Source: Nitrospirota bacterium (lineage in GTDB: Bacteria > Nitrospirota > Thermodesulfovibrionia > Thermodesulfovibrionales > BMS3Bbin05). Taken from it: a stretch of 43,524 bases of DNA. The DNA lies in assembly GCA_020351835.1 (NCBI GenBank), contig CP070669.1, forward strand, positions 983,198 through 1,026,721, read 5' to 3'. Under the pieces are notes generated by a model that was given only the letters and a program-made list of their open reading frames with translations, ran no database searches and had not been told where the DNA came from. How positions within the stretch are numbered: position 1 is the stretch's first letter; every line of letters begins with the position of its first letter. This document shows, in pieces, positions 22,677 through 31,618 of this stretch. Made by a program: the position numbers and the translations under genes.

Positions 22677-24567
22677 ACTATTCACTGCATTTGTCGCTTT
22701 CATAGGAAGTCTAAGCCTTGTATTGACGGGTGAGCTGAATCCGTTTTTCTCATTCGTTGGGACAGGTCTTGTCTGGGGATATATCAGGGCTTTGAAGGGC
22801 CTCCCATATCTGCCCAAAAAGGTCTCGGGTGGGCTGTCATTCCTTACCTTTATGATCTTTTTGGCCGATTTTGTAATGACCGGCGATATGATCAATGCCG
22901 TAGCTCATATGACACTGGTTTTCCAGACGATCAAGTCATTTGATATTAAGGACCCCTGGGACCCCCCGCAGGTCTTCTTTATGTCCCTTCTCCAGTTATT
23001 GCTTGCGTCGGAGCTGACCAGCGCAATATATTTTGGAGTTTTATTCGTAATATTTCTTGTTTTGATCGTTATCGCGGTTCTGCTCGGGCATTTCGTTAAG
23101 GAGGGGCAAATGATCTTTAGGCCTTACTTGAGGCCTATTGTTGCAGTGACCATGATCATTCTTGTGCTTACGTCCCTGTTCTTTATTGCTCTTCCGAGGC
23201 TCAGAAGCAGTATTTGGGGAAAGAGCTATACCAAGAGTGTGAAAACCGCCGGTTTTTCGGAGAGAGTGGATTTCGGTTCTTTCGGTGCTATAAAGATGGA
23301 TCAGACAGTCGTGATCCGCATGATACTGGATCCCGATATCAAGGGGTCCCATTACCTCAGAGGAAGCACGTTCGATTATTTCGACGGGACTGCATGGTAT
23401 GACACAGTGAAAGAGACTATGATGGTATATCGCAGGGCAAACCAGTTCCAGGTCGAGGTGCCGGACGATCTCCAGAAGTTCGAGGCCCTACTGTTCCTTG
23501 AACCCATGGATTCTGATGTTATATTCACTTATAAAATGCCCTACAAGCTGGAGGCTCAGGGATGGCTGATCTTGAGGAACAATGCGGGGTCCTTTACTAT
23601 GAAGAGAAAGATCGCAAAAAGGTTCAATTACAAGCTTTCAAGTGTGGATGGTTATTATGCCGATAACACGCATCTGGTCGAGTATCTTCAATACCCTGAA
23701 GGATTTGATAGTACGAGAGACCTGGCACGCAAAGTTACAAATGGAGCTGTGAGCGATCTTGATCGTTCTTTAATGATAAGGGATCATCTGAAAAAGAACT
23801 TTAAGTACTCACTATTCTCAGAAATACCTGAAAGAGGTTCTAATGCTATCGAACATTTCCTGTTCAGATCGAAAAAAGGGTATTGCGAGCATTTTGCTAC
23901 AGCAATGGCTATAATGCTTCGATCAGTTGGTGTGCCATCTCGCCTGGTCACTGGTTATCTTAGTGACCAGCGGAATGACATCGGAGATTATTACCTTATT
24001 CGGCAATCCGACGCCCATTCATGGGTCGAGGCATATATAGAAGATAAATGGATAAGTTTCGATCCGACGCCTTCAGTGCCCTCGATGAGCAAGTTCAGTC
24101 TTATGCTTTTGCTTGATATGATCAATATGAACTGGAACAGATATGTTGTAGGTTTTTCTAATTATGACCAGGCCAGACTGGTCAATTACTTCGGTGGATT
24201 CGGCAGAAGGCCTGACGGTGGGACCGGTCCTGCAATTAAGTGGATAGCTATACCGGTATTCATTGTTCTTCTCGGCTATGGTATCGTTCTAATGGTCAGG
24301 AAATTCTCTGTGTCTAATCCTGTCCAGAATAAGGTCACTGCAGAGTATCTATGGTTTCGCAAACGTATCATGAAAAGAGGGGGCAGGGTATCCTTATCAT
24401 CGACAAGTGATGAAGTGCAAATAGCCGCTCTCCGAAAGGATGATATGAACGAAAATGATGTTGAAAGGTTCATTTCGGCATATAAGGAGTTGAGGTTCTC
24501 GGGAAGGATAGATACAGGACTGCTGGACGAATACTTGAGCATATCAAAGAAATTCAGAGAAGGGTGA
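22660..24567 (+). CDS. TgpA-like membrane transglutaminase (DUF3488/DUF4129)
   Basis: A 635-residue membrane protein. The N-terminal 180 residues hold about six transmembrane helices (DUF3488), then a periplasmic region with a transglutaminase-like core: catalytic Cys409 in KKGYCEHFATAMA, His453 in DAHSWVEAY and Asp468 in SFDPTPS. One helix (about 545-562) leads to a cytoplasmic C-terminal DUF4129-like tail. TgpA of Pseudomonas aeruginosa is essential there and thought to act on periplasmic proteins or the cell wall. The start at 22660 lies within the DUF58 gene; a TTG one codon earlier is possible. Convergent with the next gene, their stop codons abutting. Confidence 0.93.
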   Translation: MPGTYKLFTAFVAFIGSLSLVLTGELNPFFSFVGTGLVWGYIRALKGLPYLPKKVSGGLSFLTFMIFLADFVMTGDMINAVAHMTLVFQTIKSFDIKDPWDPPQVFFMSLLQLLLASELTSAIYFGVLFVIFLVLIVIAVLLGHFVKEGQMIFRPYLRPIVAVTMIILVLTSLFFIALPRLRSSIWGKSYTKSVKTAGFSERVDFGSFGAIKMDQTVVIRMILDPDIKGSHYLRGSTFDYFDGTAWYDTVKETMMVYRRANQFQVEVPDDLQKFEALLFLEPMDSDVIFTYKMPYKLEAQGWLILRNNAGSFTMKRKIAKRFNYKLSSVDGYYADNTHLVEYLQYPEGFDSTRDLARKVTNGAVSDLDRSLMIRDHLKKNFKYSLFSEIPERGSNAIEHFLFRSKKGYCEHFATAMAIMLRSVGVPSRLVTGYLSDQRNDIGDYYLIRQSDAHSWVEAYIEDKWISFDPTPSVPSMSKFSLMLLLDMINMNWNRYVVGFSNYDQARLVNYFGGFGRRPDGGTGPAIKWIAIPVFIVLLGYGIVLMVRKFSVSNPVQNKVTAEYLWFRKRIMKRGGRVSLSSTSDEVQIAALRKDDMNENDVERFISAYKELRFSGRIDTGLLDEYLSISKKFREG

Positions 24568-25131
24568 TCATTTGAACTTATAGAATGAACCTTTCTTGTT
24601 GAATTCGCCTTCATTTAAAATGTGCTCTCTGATCCCTTCTTCATCTTTCGCTGACGTGAATACAAGGGACGTCATCTTCATGCTGCTTTTATGGTCAAGG
24701 TGGATCGAGGTAATTTTCCCATGCCAATCGTATCTTTCCTCATACGTGTTGTCCTTTATCCCCGGCCCGTACAGGCTGAAGATAGAATCTTTCAAGCTGT
24801 GCCAATTTTCAGAACCGGATGTATTGATAAATATTTCAACGAATCTTCCTTCCCAGAAAGAGTATGTTACTCTTTCTATCCCTGTGTCAGCAAAAGACAA
24901 ATTTTCATTTTCTTTTATATATACCCTCATTTTACCGTTGTGACTCGCTTTGATCAGCTTCATATCGCGCACATCGAATATGTTTGTCCCCCAATCGATC
25001 CCCCTGAAACCTGCAGGTTCGAGATCACAGAATTTTTCGGGAAGGCATTCTGCCGAGCATATTACCTGGCCTGATATCAGCAAGACCGATGCGAGGACCG
25101 CCACTATCGTCATCTTTGTATGTATTGACAT
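24568..25131 (-). CDS. Secreted protein of unknown function
   Basis: A 187-residue exported protein. I start it at ATG 25131: a signal peptide (hydrophobic TIVAVLASVLLISGQVICSA) follows at once, AAGAAGGG precedes it, and a longer reading from 25215 would overlap pcm. Cleavage is likely around CSA-EC. The mature part starts with two Cys and a segment FRGIDWGTNIFDV that recurs, to my recollection, in uncharacterised periplasmic proteins of Deltaproteobacteria-like genomes, and continues with alternating beta strands. Localisation is periplasmic; function unknown. It is probably co-transcribed with pcm. Confidence 0.75.
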   Translation of the reverse strand: MSIHTKMTIVAVLASVLLISGQVICSAECLPEKFCDLEPAGFRGIDWGTNIFDVRDMKLIKASHNGKMRVYIKENENLSFADTGIERVTYSFWEGRFVEIFINTSGSENWHSLKDSIFSLYGPGIKDNTYEERYDWHGKITSIHLDHKSSMKMTSLVFTSAKDEEGIREHILNEGEFNKKGSFYKFK

Positions 25132-25169
25132 TATTACCGGGCCCTTCTTAATGAATAATATAGTAGTGT

Positions 25170-25811
25170 TTATTCTTCCCAGCCATACTTTCCAAGAAGC
25201 GGTACAAAGACACATGGAGTGAACCGTGATTCAGTTAACTTGTCTTTGTCCTTTCTTATCCTGAGCAACATCTGGCTGAACCTGGTTCCCACCGGTGCTA
25301 TGCCTATTGAGTCATCTGACATCTGGTCTATCAGTGGTTGAGGGAACTCAGGTGTAGCTGCAGTTACGATAATTCTGTCGAAAGGTGCTTCATCTGTCCA
25401 TCCTACAGATCCGTCGAATGTTTTCAGCTCGACGTTCCTGTATCCTGTTGTGTCGAGGTTTGCCCTGGCAAATGCCGTAAGCTCCGGTATCCTCTCTATC
25501 GAGTACACCTTCCCGGCGAGCTCGCCAAGCACGGCAGCCTGATATCCTGAACCGGTACCTATCTCAAGAACCTTTTCTGTGCCTTTCAGTTCAAGTAGTT
25601 CCGTCATAACTGCCACCATATACGGTTGTGATATCGTCTGGCCAAAACCTATGGGCAACGCGCAATCATCATATGCCCTGTCTCTTACTTTCTCCGGTAC
25701 GAACAGATGGCGCGGGACCTTGCTCATGGCATCTATAACCCTTTCATCCTTTATCCCCCTCGGAATGAGCTGGTGATTGACCATCTTTTCCATTAAGATG
25801 CTATGGTTCAT
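25170..25811 (-). CDS. pcm: Protein-L-isoaspartate O-methyltransferase
   Basis: SAM-dependent repair enzyme that methylates L-isoaspartyl residues in damaged proteins. The 213 residues include VPRHLFVPEKVRDRAYDDCALPIGFGQTISQPYMVA (the family's substrate segment), SAM motif I VLEIGTGSGYQAAVL near 78-92, and the RIIVTAATPEFPQPLIDQ post-motif. It starts three bases after the stop of the upstream flavoprotein gene and belongs to the minus-strand run surE, flavoprotein, pcm, secreted protein. The surE-pcm association is common in proteobacteria and is linked to stationary-phase survival. Confidence 0.95.
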   Translation of the reverse strand: MNHSILMEKMVNHQLIPRGIKDERVIDAMSKVPRHLFVPEKVRDRAYDDCALPIGFGQTISQPYMVAVMTELLELKGTEKVLEIGTGSGYQAAVLGELAGKVYSIERIPELTAFARANLDTTGYRNVELKTFDGSVGWTDEAPFDRIIVTAATPEFPQPLIDQMSDDSIGIAPVGTRFSQMLLRIRKDKDKLTESRFTPCVFVPLLGKYGWEE

Positions 25812-25813
25812 GG

Positions 25814-27196
25814 TCAGGAAAGTCTTTTGCAGATCTCTCTGGCAGCTATGACCCCTGAGGCTGACGCCTGTATCAGGCCGCGGCTCACGCCGGCACCGTC
25901 CCCGATAGCGAACAGGTTACTGATCTCGGTCTGCAGGGTGTTTGTAAGACGTATCTGCATTGAGTAGAACTTCGCCTCCACACCGTAGAGAAGAGTATGA
26001 CGGGAGTTCACACCCGGTGCTATTCTGTCCAATGCTTCCAGCATCTCAAGTATATCAGAGAGGTATCTGTATGGAAGAGCAAAACTAAGGTCACCGGGAG
26101 TCGCATCTTTAAGTGTGGGCTGTACCAATCCCTTCTTTATCCGTTCTTCTGTTGACCTTCTTCCTTTTTGCAGGTCTCCCAACCTCTGAAGTATCACTCC
26201 CTTGCCAAGGAAGTTTGCAAGCCTTGATATATAACGACCGTAGGAGATCGGTTCATTGAAAGGTTCCGTAAATCCCGTGCTCACGAGCAGAGCAAAATTA
26301 GTATTATCGGTTCTGCGGTTTGCATAACTATGCCCGTTAACCGTCCATACATCTTTAAGATATTCCTTTACCACTTCGCCGTATGGATTAACGCAGAAGG
26401 TCCTTATCATATCGTCGAACTTTTTCGAGTAAAACAGCAGCTTAGGTTCATATGTTATCTTAGTCAAAGGTTCGAAGATCGGTGCCGGGACCTCTACTCT
26501 TACACCTATGTCAACAGGGTTGTTCAGTAGGGTCAGGCCAAGTTCCTTTCCCTGCATCTCGAGCCACTGAGAACCTTCTCTGCCAGGTGCCAGTACGATC
26601 TGTTCTGCAAATAACCTGTCCCCATCAGCTGTTTCAATCCCCTTTATGGAACCGTTATCTTTGACCAGTTGACTCGCAGGGTTCAGGAACTCAATATTTA
26701 CTTTACCGTTAATATGTTCCTTGAGGTTCTGGAGCACTGTCTTGCATCTGTCTGTGCCGATATGACGGATCTTGGAAGGTATAAGGGTAAGGTCGTTCTT
26801 CTTGGCAAGCCTCTGAAGTTTTTCTATTTTTTTAATATCCTCCCCGTAAGTTGTTTCCGGAGCTCCGAACTTGATATATATCCCATCTACATAGTCGATC
26901 AGCGCATCAAGCTCATCACGATCGATATAACGTGAAAGGTGACCACCCACATCTGCTGACAGGCTGAGCTTCCCGTCACTGAATGCACCGGCTCCGCCCC
27001 ATCCGCTGAGAAGATCACACTCTTTGCATTCTATGCATTTGCGGTTCTTGGTCTTCATGGGGCATGATCGTTCTATGATGTCCTTGCCTTTATCAAGCAT
27101 CAGTATCCTGGCATTGGGCCTCTGGTTCAATATTTCCAGTGCGCAAAAGATCCCAGCCGGGCCGCAGCCAACGATTATGACATCATATCTCTTCAT
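25814..27196 (-). CDS. NAD(P)/FAD-dependent dehydrogenase (COG2509-like)
   Basis: A 460-residue flavoprotein. The FAD-binding motif GCGPAGIFCALEIL lies at 10-23, followed by an unusual Cys-rich segment (CPMKTKNRKCIECKEC, about 45-60) and GWGGAGAFSDGKLSLS, both typical of the uncharacterised COG2509 FAD-dependent dehydrogenases. The second nucleotide-proximal motif is NLFAIGDGAGVSRGLIQA near the C-terminus. The substrate is not known; the Cys cluster may hold metal or act in redox. The gene overlaps surE (ATGA) and is followed three bases on by pcm. Confidence 0.88.
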   Translation of the reverse strand: MKRYDVIIVGCGPAGIFCALEILNQRPNARILMLDKGKDIIERSCPMKTKNRKCIECKECDLLSGWGGAGAFSDGKLSLSADVGGHLSRYIDRDELDALIDYVDGIYIKFGAPETTYGEDIKKIEKLQRLAKKNDLTLIPSKIRHIGTDRCKTVLQNLKEHINGKVNIEFLNPASQLVKDNGSIKGIETADGDRLFAEQIVLAPGREGSQWLEMQGKELGLTLLNNPVDIGVRVEVPAPIFEPLTKITYEPKLLFYSKKFDDMIRTFCVNPYGEVVKEYLKDVWTVNGHSYANRRTDNTNFALLVSTGFTEPFNEPISYGRYISRLANFLGKGVILQRLGDLQKGRRSTEERIKKGLVQPTLKDATPGDLSFALPYRYLSDILEMLEALDRIAPGVNSRHTLLYGVEAKFYSMQIRLTNTLQTEISNLFAIGDGAGVSRGLIQASASGVIAAREICKRLS

Positions 27197-27951
27197 TTTA
27201 AGGTGCCGTTCCAGTTCTTCTTTAGCTCTTCCAGAGCGTCATAATTAGTGAGGTCCAGATGTATCGGAGTTATAGATACAAAACCTTTCTTAACTGCATA
27301 GAAGTCGGTATCAGTGCCTTCCTTCCATAACGGGATGCCACCCCCTATCCAGTAGTGTTTTGTCCCGCGAGGGTCATACATCTCCTGCACCGCATTATCA
27401 TATATTCGTTTCCCCTGCCTTGTGAACTTTGCGCCACGGATATCTTTAAGTGTCAGGTTCGGCACATTTATGTTCAGTAAGGTATCAGCGGGCAATCCTT
27501 CTTTAAGGATCCTTTCAGATACTGTTCTTGCAAATTTAGCGGCGGCTGTGAACCTGAAGTCCTTCTCCGCTACGGTCGAGACAGCAACGGACGGTATGCC
27601 TAGTATCGTTCCCTCGATAGCAGCTGAAACCGTGCCGGAATATGTAATATCGTCACCGAGGTTCCCTCCGCGGTTTATGCCTGATATAACAAGGTCAGGC
27701 TTTCTCCTTAAGACCTTGCTTACCGCGATGGTAACACAATCCGTTGGCGTACCGTTCAGTGCATATGTGTCTTTTGATAATCTCTCGGGTCTCAGGGGTC
27801 TGTGCAGTGTAAGGGAGTGGCTAACGGCGCTTTTTTCCCTGTCGGGGGCCACTATAACAGCCTTGCCGAGTTTCTGCATTGCTTTAAAGAGATAGCGGAT
27901 ACCCTCAGAATGGATACCATCGTCGTTTGTTACAAGAATTAGCGGGTCCAC
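27193..27951 (-). CDS. surE: 5'/3'-nucleotidase SurE
   Basis: Metal-dependent nucleotidase and exopolyphosphatase, 252 residues. The N-terminal ILVTNDDGIHSEG (5-17) gives the Asp-Asp metal ligands; APDREKSAVSHSLTL, NGTPTDCV and SGINRGGNLGDDITYSGTV are further active-site segments. The start is GTG at 27951. It has no Shine-Dalgarno sequence; a TGATAGAAT box ends six bases before the GTG, so the mRNA is probably leaderless. It leads the surE-flavoprotein-pcm transcript and is divergent from sdhC. Confidence 0.94.
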   Translation of the reverse strand: MDPLILVTNDDGIHSEGIRYLFKAMQKLGKAVIVAPDREKSAVSHSLTLHRPLRPERLSKDTYALNGTPTDCVTIAVSKVLRRKPDLVISGINRGGNLGDDITYSGTVSAAIEGTILGIPSVAVSTVAEKDFRFTAAAKFARTVSERILKEGLPADTLLNINVPNLTLKDIRGAKFTRQGKRIYDNAVQEMYDPRGTKHYWIGGGIPLWKEGTDTDFYAVKKGFVSITPIHLDLTNYDALEELKKNWNGTLK

Positions 27952-27957
27952 AGGAAT

Positions 27958-27966
27958 ATTCTATCA
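27958..27966 (-). promoter_or_regulatory. Extended -10 promoter of surE, leaderless geometry
   Basis: On the minus strand TGATAGAAT; six bases then lead to the GTG start at 27951. It is back to back with the sdhC promoter within a 93-base gap. Confidence 0.55.
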
Positions 27967-28009
27967 CAGGAGTGATCTCTTTTTATCTTTTAAGTATAGA
28001 TGCAGAGGT

Positions 28010-28038
28010 TTGAAGATTGGGGCATTATCTTGTAGAAT
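28010..28038 (+). promoter_or_regulatory. Sigma-70 promoter of sdhCAB, leaderless geometry
   Basis: TTGAAG (28010-28015), 17 bases, then TAGAAT (28033-28038). The sdhC ATG begins six bases after the -10 box at 28045, the expected transcription start point. No Shine-Dalgarno sequence is present. Confidence 0.68.
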
Positions 28039-28044
28039 GTCTGT

Positions 28045-28713
28045 ATGCTATTGATAAGAAGTTCCGTAGGTAGAAAGATCATAATGGCCGTTACCGGGCA
28101 ACTGATGGTGCTATTCGTTATTTTGCATGTAGCAGGAAATATGACGATATATTTTGACCTGATAAATGCATATGCCGAAAAGCTCCATGCGTTCCCGCCG
28201 ATAGTATGGTCTTACCGCATTATAATGATAACTGTTGTTCTTACCCATATTGTATTCGGCCTTATATTAAAGATCGAGAACCTTTTGTCCAATCCTCATG
28301 GATATGTAATAAAGCAAAGTATAAGGAAGACCTTTGCGTCTGAAACGATGATCTGGAGTGGGGCCTTTATAGCATTGTTCATTGTCTATCATCTGTTCCA
28401 TTTCACTGTGCAGAGCATCAATCCGGAGCTGTCGGCCCGTCTTAACACTGATGCAATGGGAAGACCTGACGTTATGAATATGCTGGTCGGTAATTTTCAG
28501 ATAGCCTCCATTGGATTGTTCTATGTTTCAGGTATGATAGCCCTGCTATTGCACCTTAGCCATGGAGTGCAGAGTTCGTTCCAGACTTTAGGGCTGAATT
28601 CCGAAAAAAGTATTCCGATAATAGTTAAGGCAGGTAAATTGGCAGCCTTCCTGATCTTCGTTGCCTATGTAAGCATACCGATATTGATAATGGTTGGTTT
28701 GATGGATTTATAG
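28045..28713 (+). CDS. sdhC: Succinate dehydrogenase/fumarate reductase cytochrome b subunit
   Basis: A 222-residue di-haem b-type membrane anchor of the type-B (b558) succinate:quinone oxidoreductases, as in Geobacter, Bacteroides and Bacillus. Five transmembrane helices are predicted. Candidate haem ligands are His in [28 protein letters not shown] and [12 protein letters not shown]. The [14 protein letters not shown] start is the usual family N-terminus. A single anchor subunit and the order C-A-B match the type-B form. Electrons pass between the menaquinone pool and SdhB; direction (oxidase or fumarate reductase) cannot be told from sequence. Confidence 0.93.
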   Translation: MLLIRSSVGRKIIMAVTGQLMVLFVILHVAGNMTIYFDLINAYAEKLHAFPPIVWSYRIIMITVVLTHIVFGLILKIENLLSNPHGYVIKQSIRKTFASETMIWSGAFIALFIVYHLFHFTVQSINPELSARLNTDAMGRPDVMNMLVGNFQIASIGLFYVSGMIALLLHLSHGVQSSFQTLGLNSEKSIPIIVKAGKLAAFLIFVAYVSIPILIMVGLMDL

Positions 28714-28724
28714 AGGAAATGATA

Positions 28725-30635
28725 ATGATTAACGGTAAGTGCCCGCCCGGGCCGCTTGAAGAGAAGTGGGAAAAGCATAAGGACGGCCTTATGCTTGTAA
28801 ATCCGGCCAATAAGAGAAGATACAGGATCATCGTCGTCGGCGCCGGCCTAGCAGGTGCTTCGGCAGCGTCCACTCTCGGTGAGCTTGGCTACAATGTGGA
28901 GGCCTTCTGTTTTCAGGACAGCCCGCGCAGGGGGCACAGTATAGCCGCTCAAGGGGGGATAAATGCGGCGAAGAACTACCCGAACGATGGCGACAGTATA
29001 TTCAGGTTGTTCTATGACACCATTAAAGGCGGTGATTTCCGCTCAAGAGAGGCTAACGTCTATCGCCTCGCAAGCATAAGCAACAATATCATCGACCAAT
29101 GTGTCGCTCAGGGCGTGCCCTTTGCAAGAGACTATGCCGGGTATCTTGATAACAGGTCCTTCGGTGGTGCTCAGGTATCACGTACGTTCTATGCCCGCGG
29201 TCAGACCGGTCAACAGCTGCTGATAGGTGCTTACTCGGCTTTATCCAGGCAGATCAAGTCAGGAACTGTAAGGTTCTTTCCGAGAACCGAGATGCTTGAC
29301 CTTGTCGTAGTAGACGGATCGGCCAAGGGGATAATATATCGAGACCTTGTATCAGGCAAGATAGCGTCGCGTGCTGCGGATGCGGTGTGTCTTTGCACAG
29401 GTGGGTATGCTAATGTCTATTTTTTATCCACCAACGCGATGGGCAGTAATGTTACTGCCGCGTTCAGAGCGTATAAAAGGGGGGCTCTTTTCGCTAACCC
29501 ATGCTACACCCAGATCCATCCAACCTGTGTTCCCGTCACCGGGGATCATCAATCCAAACTGACCCTGATGTCTGAGTCATTAAGGAACGACGGGAGGGTT
29601 TGGGTTCCGGTAGTGAAGGGTGACGAACGCTTGCCCCGGGATATATCCGAAGATGAGCGCGACTACTTTCTTGAAAGGAGATATCCCGGGTTTGGTAATC
29701 TTACACCAAGGGATATAGCGTCAAGAGCGGCAAAGGACGCATGTGACAAGGGCTATGGTGTAGGACCGGGCGGCAGAGGTGTCTTTCTCGATTTTGCCGA
29801 GGCGATAGGAAGGCTGGGAGAGGCTGAGGTCCGGCGGAGGTACGGGAACCTGTTCGACATGTACCAGAAAATAACCGGTGAAGATGCATATGAGAGGCCT
29901 ATGAGGATATATCCTGCGCCTCATTATACAATGGGTGGCCTATGGGTAGACTATAACCTTGAGAGCAACATAAAAGGGCTCTTTGTGCTTGGTGAGGCGA
30001 ACTTCTCGGATCACGGTGCGAACCGACTTGGCGCAAGTGCGTTGATGCAGGGACTGGCAGACGGTTATTTCATCATTCCATATACAATAGCTGATCATCT
30101 GGCGCGAATAAAACCGGGTGTTGTATCCACGGATCATGAAGCGTTCGTTGGATCAGTGAAAGAAACGAATGAGAGGGTAGAGAAACTTCTATCAATTAAT
30201 GGAAAAAGGTCGGTCACCGACTATCACAGGGATCTTGGAGCTATCATGTGGGATCTTGTAGGGATGGAGAGAAGCGAGGATGGGCTCAATGAAGCGATCA
30301 AGAAGATACGGGCTCTCAGGAACGAGTTCTGGGATAATGTAAAGATAACCGGTGAGCCTGATGAACTTAACCAGGAACTGGAAAAGGCCGGTCGTGTTGC
30401 CGATTTTCTGGAGTTTGGTGAACTTATGGCTTTGGATGCTCTCGAGAGGAAGGAATCCTGCGGAGGGCATTTCCGAAGTGAGTACCAGACAGTGGATGGA
30501 GAAGCACTGAGAGATGATAGTAATTATGCACACGTTTCAGCATGGGAATACAAAGGGACAGATAAGCGCCCTTTCCTGCATTCTGAGCCGCTTGAGTTTG
30601 AGAATGTCGACCTTGTTATGAGGAGCTATAAGTAA
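28725..30635 (+). CDS. sdhA: Succinate dehydrogenase/fumarate reductase flavoprotein subunit
   Basis: Catalytic subunit interconverting succinate and fumarate, 636 residues. FAD dinucleotide motif [12 protein letters not shown] (about 37-48), covalent-FAD His in [15 protein letters not shown] (His near 71), and the capping/active-site segments QIHPTCVP and [12 protein letters not shown] prefer the ATG at 28725 because AGAGGA (28712-28717) then has seven-base spacing; an ATG two codons earlier at 28719 is too close. It overlaps sdhB (TAATG). The N-terminal extension and sequence style match the type-B enzymes. Confidence 0.95.
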   Translation: MINGKCPPGPLEEKWEKHKDGLMLVNPANKRRYRIIVVGAGLAGASAASTLGELGYNVEAFCFQDSPRRGHSIAAQGGINAAKNYPNDGDSIFRLFYDTIKGGDFRSREANVYRLASISNNIIDQCVAQGVPFARDYAGYLDNRSFGGAQVSRTFYARGQTGQQLLIGAYSALSRQIKSGTVRFFPRTEMLDLVVVDGSAKGIIYRDLVSGKIASRAADAVCLCTGGYANVYFLSTNAMGSNVTAAFRAYKRGALFANPCYTQIHPTCVPVTGDHQSKLTLMSESLRNDGRVWVPVVKGDERLPRDISEDERDYFLERRYPGFGNLTPRDIASRAAKDACDKGYGVGPGGRGVFLDFAEAIGRLGEAEVRRRYGNLFDMYQKITGEDAYERPMRIYPAPHYTMGGLWVDYNLESNIKGLFVLGEANFSDHGANRLGASALMQGLADGYFIIPYTIADHLARIKPGVVSTDHEAFVGSVKETNERVEKLLSINGKRSVTDYHRDLGAIMWDLVGMERSEDGLNEAIKKIRALRNEFWDNVKITGEPDELNQELEKAGRVADFLEFGELMALDALERKESCGGHFRSEYQTVDGEALRDDSNYAHVSAWEYKGTDKRPFLHSEPLEFENVDLVMRSYK

Positions 30636-31390
30636 TGGACCTGTCATTATTTGTATGGAGACAGCAGGCGCCGGATGTTCAGGGTGAAATGGTCGCTTAC
30701 TCCGCAAAGGGGATAAGCGAAGACATGTCATTTCTGGAAATGCTGGATGTAGTTAATGAGGGGCTTATAAGTAACGGGGAGGTTCCGATAGCTTTTGACC
30801 ATGACTGCAGGGAGGGAATTTGCGGTACATGTTCACAGGTCATTAACGGGGTCCCTCACGGACCTATGGAACGAACGACAGTATGCCAGCTTCATATGAG
30901 GAACTTCAAGGATGGTGATACGATATTCATTGAGCCTCTCAGAGCCAAAGCGTTCCCGATATTAAAGGACCTGATCGTTGACAGAGGGGCTCTTGACAGG
31001 ATAATCCAGGAAGGGGGATATATTTCTGTGCATACCGGGGGAGTCCCGGATGCTAACTCTGTTCTGATATCAAGGAAGGATGCCGAAACGGCCATGGATG
31101 CATCAGAGTGCATCGGCTGCGGTGCTTGCGTTGCGGCATGCCCCAACGGGTCGGCCATGTTGTTCACTGCCTCGAAGGTATCTCATCTCGCAGCCCTTCC
31201 CCAGGGAAAGATAGAGGCAGATCAAAGGGTGAGGTCTATGACCAATGCAATGAAGAAAGAGCAATTCGGTAATTGTTCTAACCATTACGAGTGCAATGCT
31301 GTCTGCCCGAAAGGGGTGAAGATCTCGTTCATAGCCAAGCTTAACAGGGAGTTCATCAAAAGTATGATAAGTGGTGATAGCAGCGACTGA
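30635..31390 (+). CDS. sdhB: Succinate dehydrogenase/fumarate reductase iron-sulfur subunit
   Basis: Electron-transfer subunit, 251 residues, with three clusters. [2Fe-2S]: Cys58, Cys63, Cys66, Cys84 (CREGICGTC then VCQLH). [4Fe-4S]: Cys159, Cys162, Cys165, Cys169 ([12 protein letters not shown]). [3Fe-4S]: Cys214, Cys220, Cys224 ([14 protein letters not shown]). The N-terminal ferredoxin domain and C-terminal helical domain have normal length. It is translationally coupled to sdhA and ends the operon; a TRAP transporter operon with its own promoters begins about 230 bases downstream. Confidence 0.96.
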   Translation: MDLSLFVWRQQAPDVQGEMVAYSAKGISEDMSFLEMLDVVNEGLISNGEVPIAFDHDCREGICGTCSQVINGVPHGPMERTTVCQLHMRNFKDGDTIFIEPLRAKAFPILKDLIVDRGALDRIIQEGGYISVHTGGVPDANSVLISRKDAETAMDASECIGCGACVAACPNGSAMLFTASKVSHLAALPQGKIEADQRVRSMTNAMKKEQFGNCSNHYECNAVCPKGVKISFIAKLNREFIKSMISGDSSD

Positions 31391-31451
31391 AGGGTGCCGG
31401 GGCAGGCTGGTCTGATAAGACGGTCGTGGATCAGTATCAGCATAATAATGC

Positions 31452-31479
31452 TTGAAATAATATTTATTTCATCTATAAT
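31452..31479 (+). promoter_or_regulatory. Distal promoter of the TRAP operon
   Basis: TTGAAA (31452-31457), 16 bases, then a perfect TATAAT (31474-31479), in the gap between sdhB and the TAXI binding-protein gene. Confidence 0.55.
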
Positions 31480-31542
31480 TAAGAATACGAGTATCAGAAA
31501 GAGATGTTATCGAATTAAGCTTATCAGATTTAACCTATTAGC

Positions 31543-31572
31543 TTGACTAATGGACCTATAAGGCAGTATTAT
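31543..31572 (+). promoter_or_regulatory. Proximal promoter of the TRAP operon
   Basis: TTGACT (31543-31548), 18 bases, then TATTAT (31567-31572). The expected leader is about 40 bases and includes AAAAGGAGG ahead of the ATG at 31619. Two candidate promoters could allow differential control. Confidence 0.55.
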
Positions 31573-31618
31573 GGTTTTAAATTAAGTTAACCGCCACATG
31601 AGACAAAAGGAGGATGCT

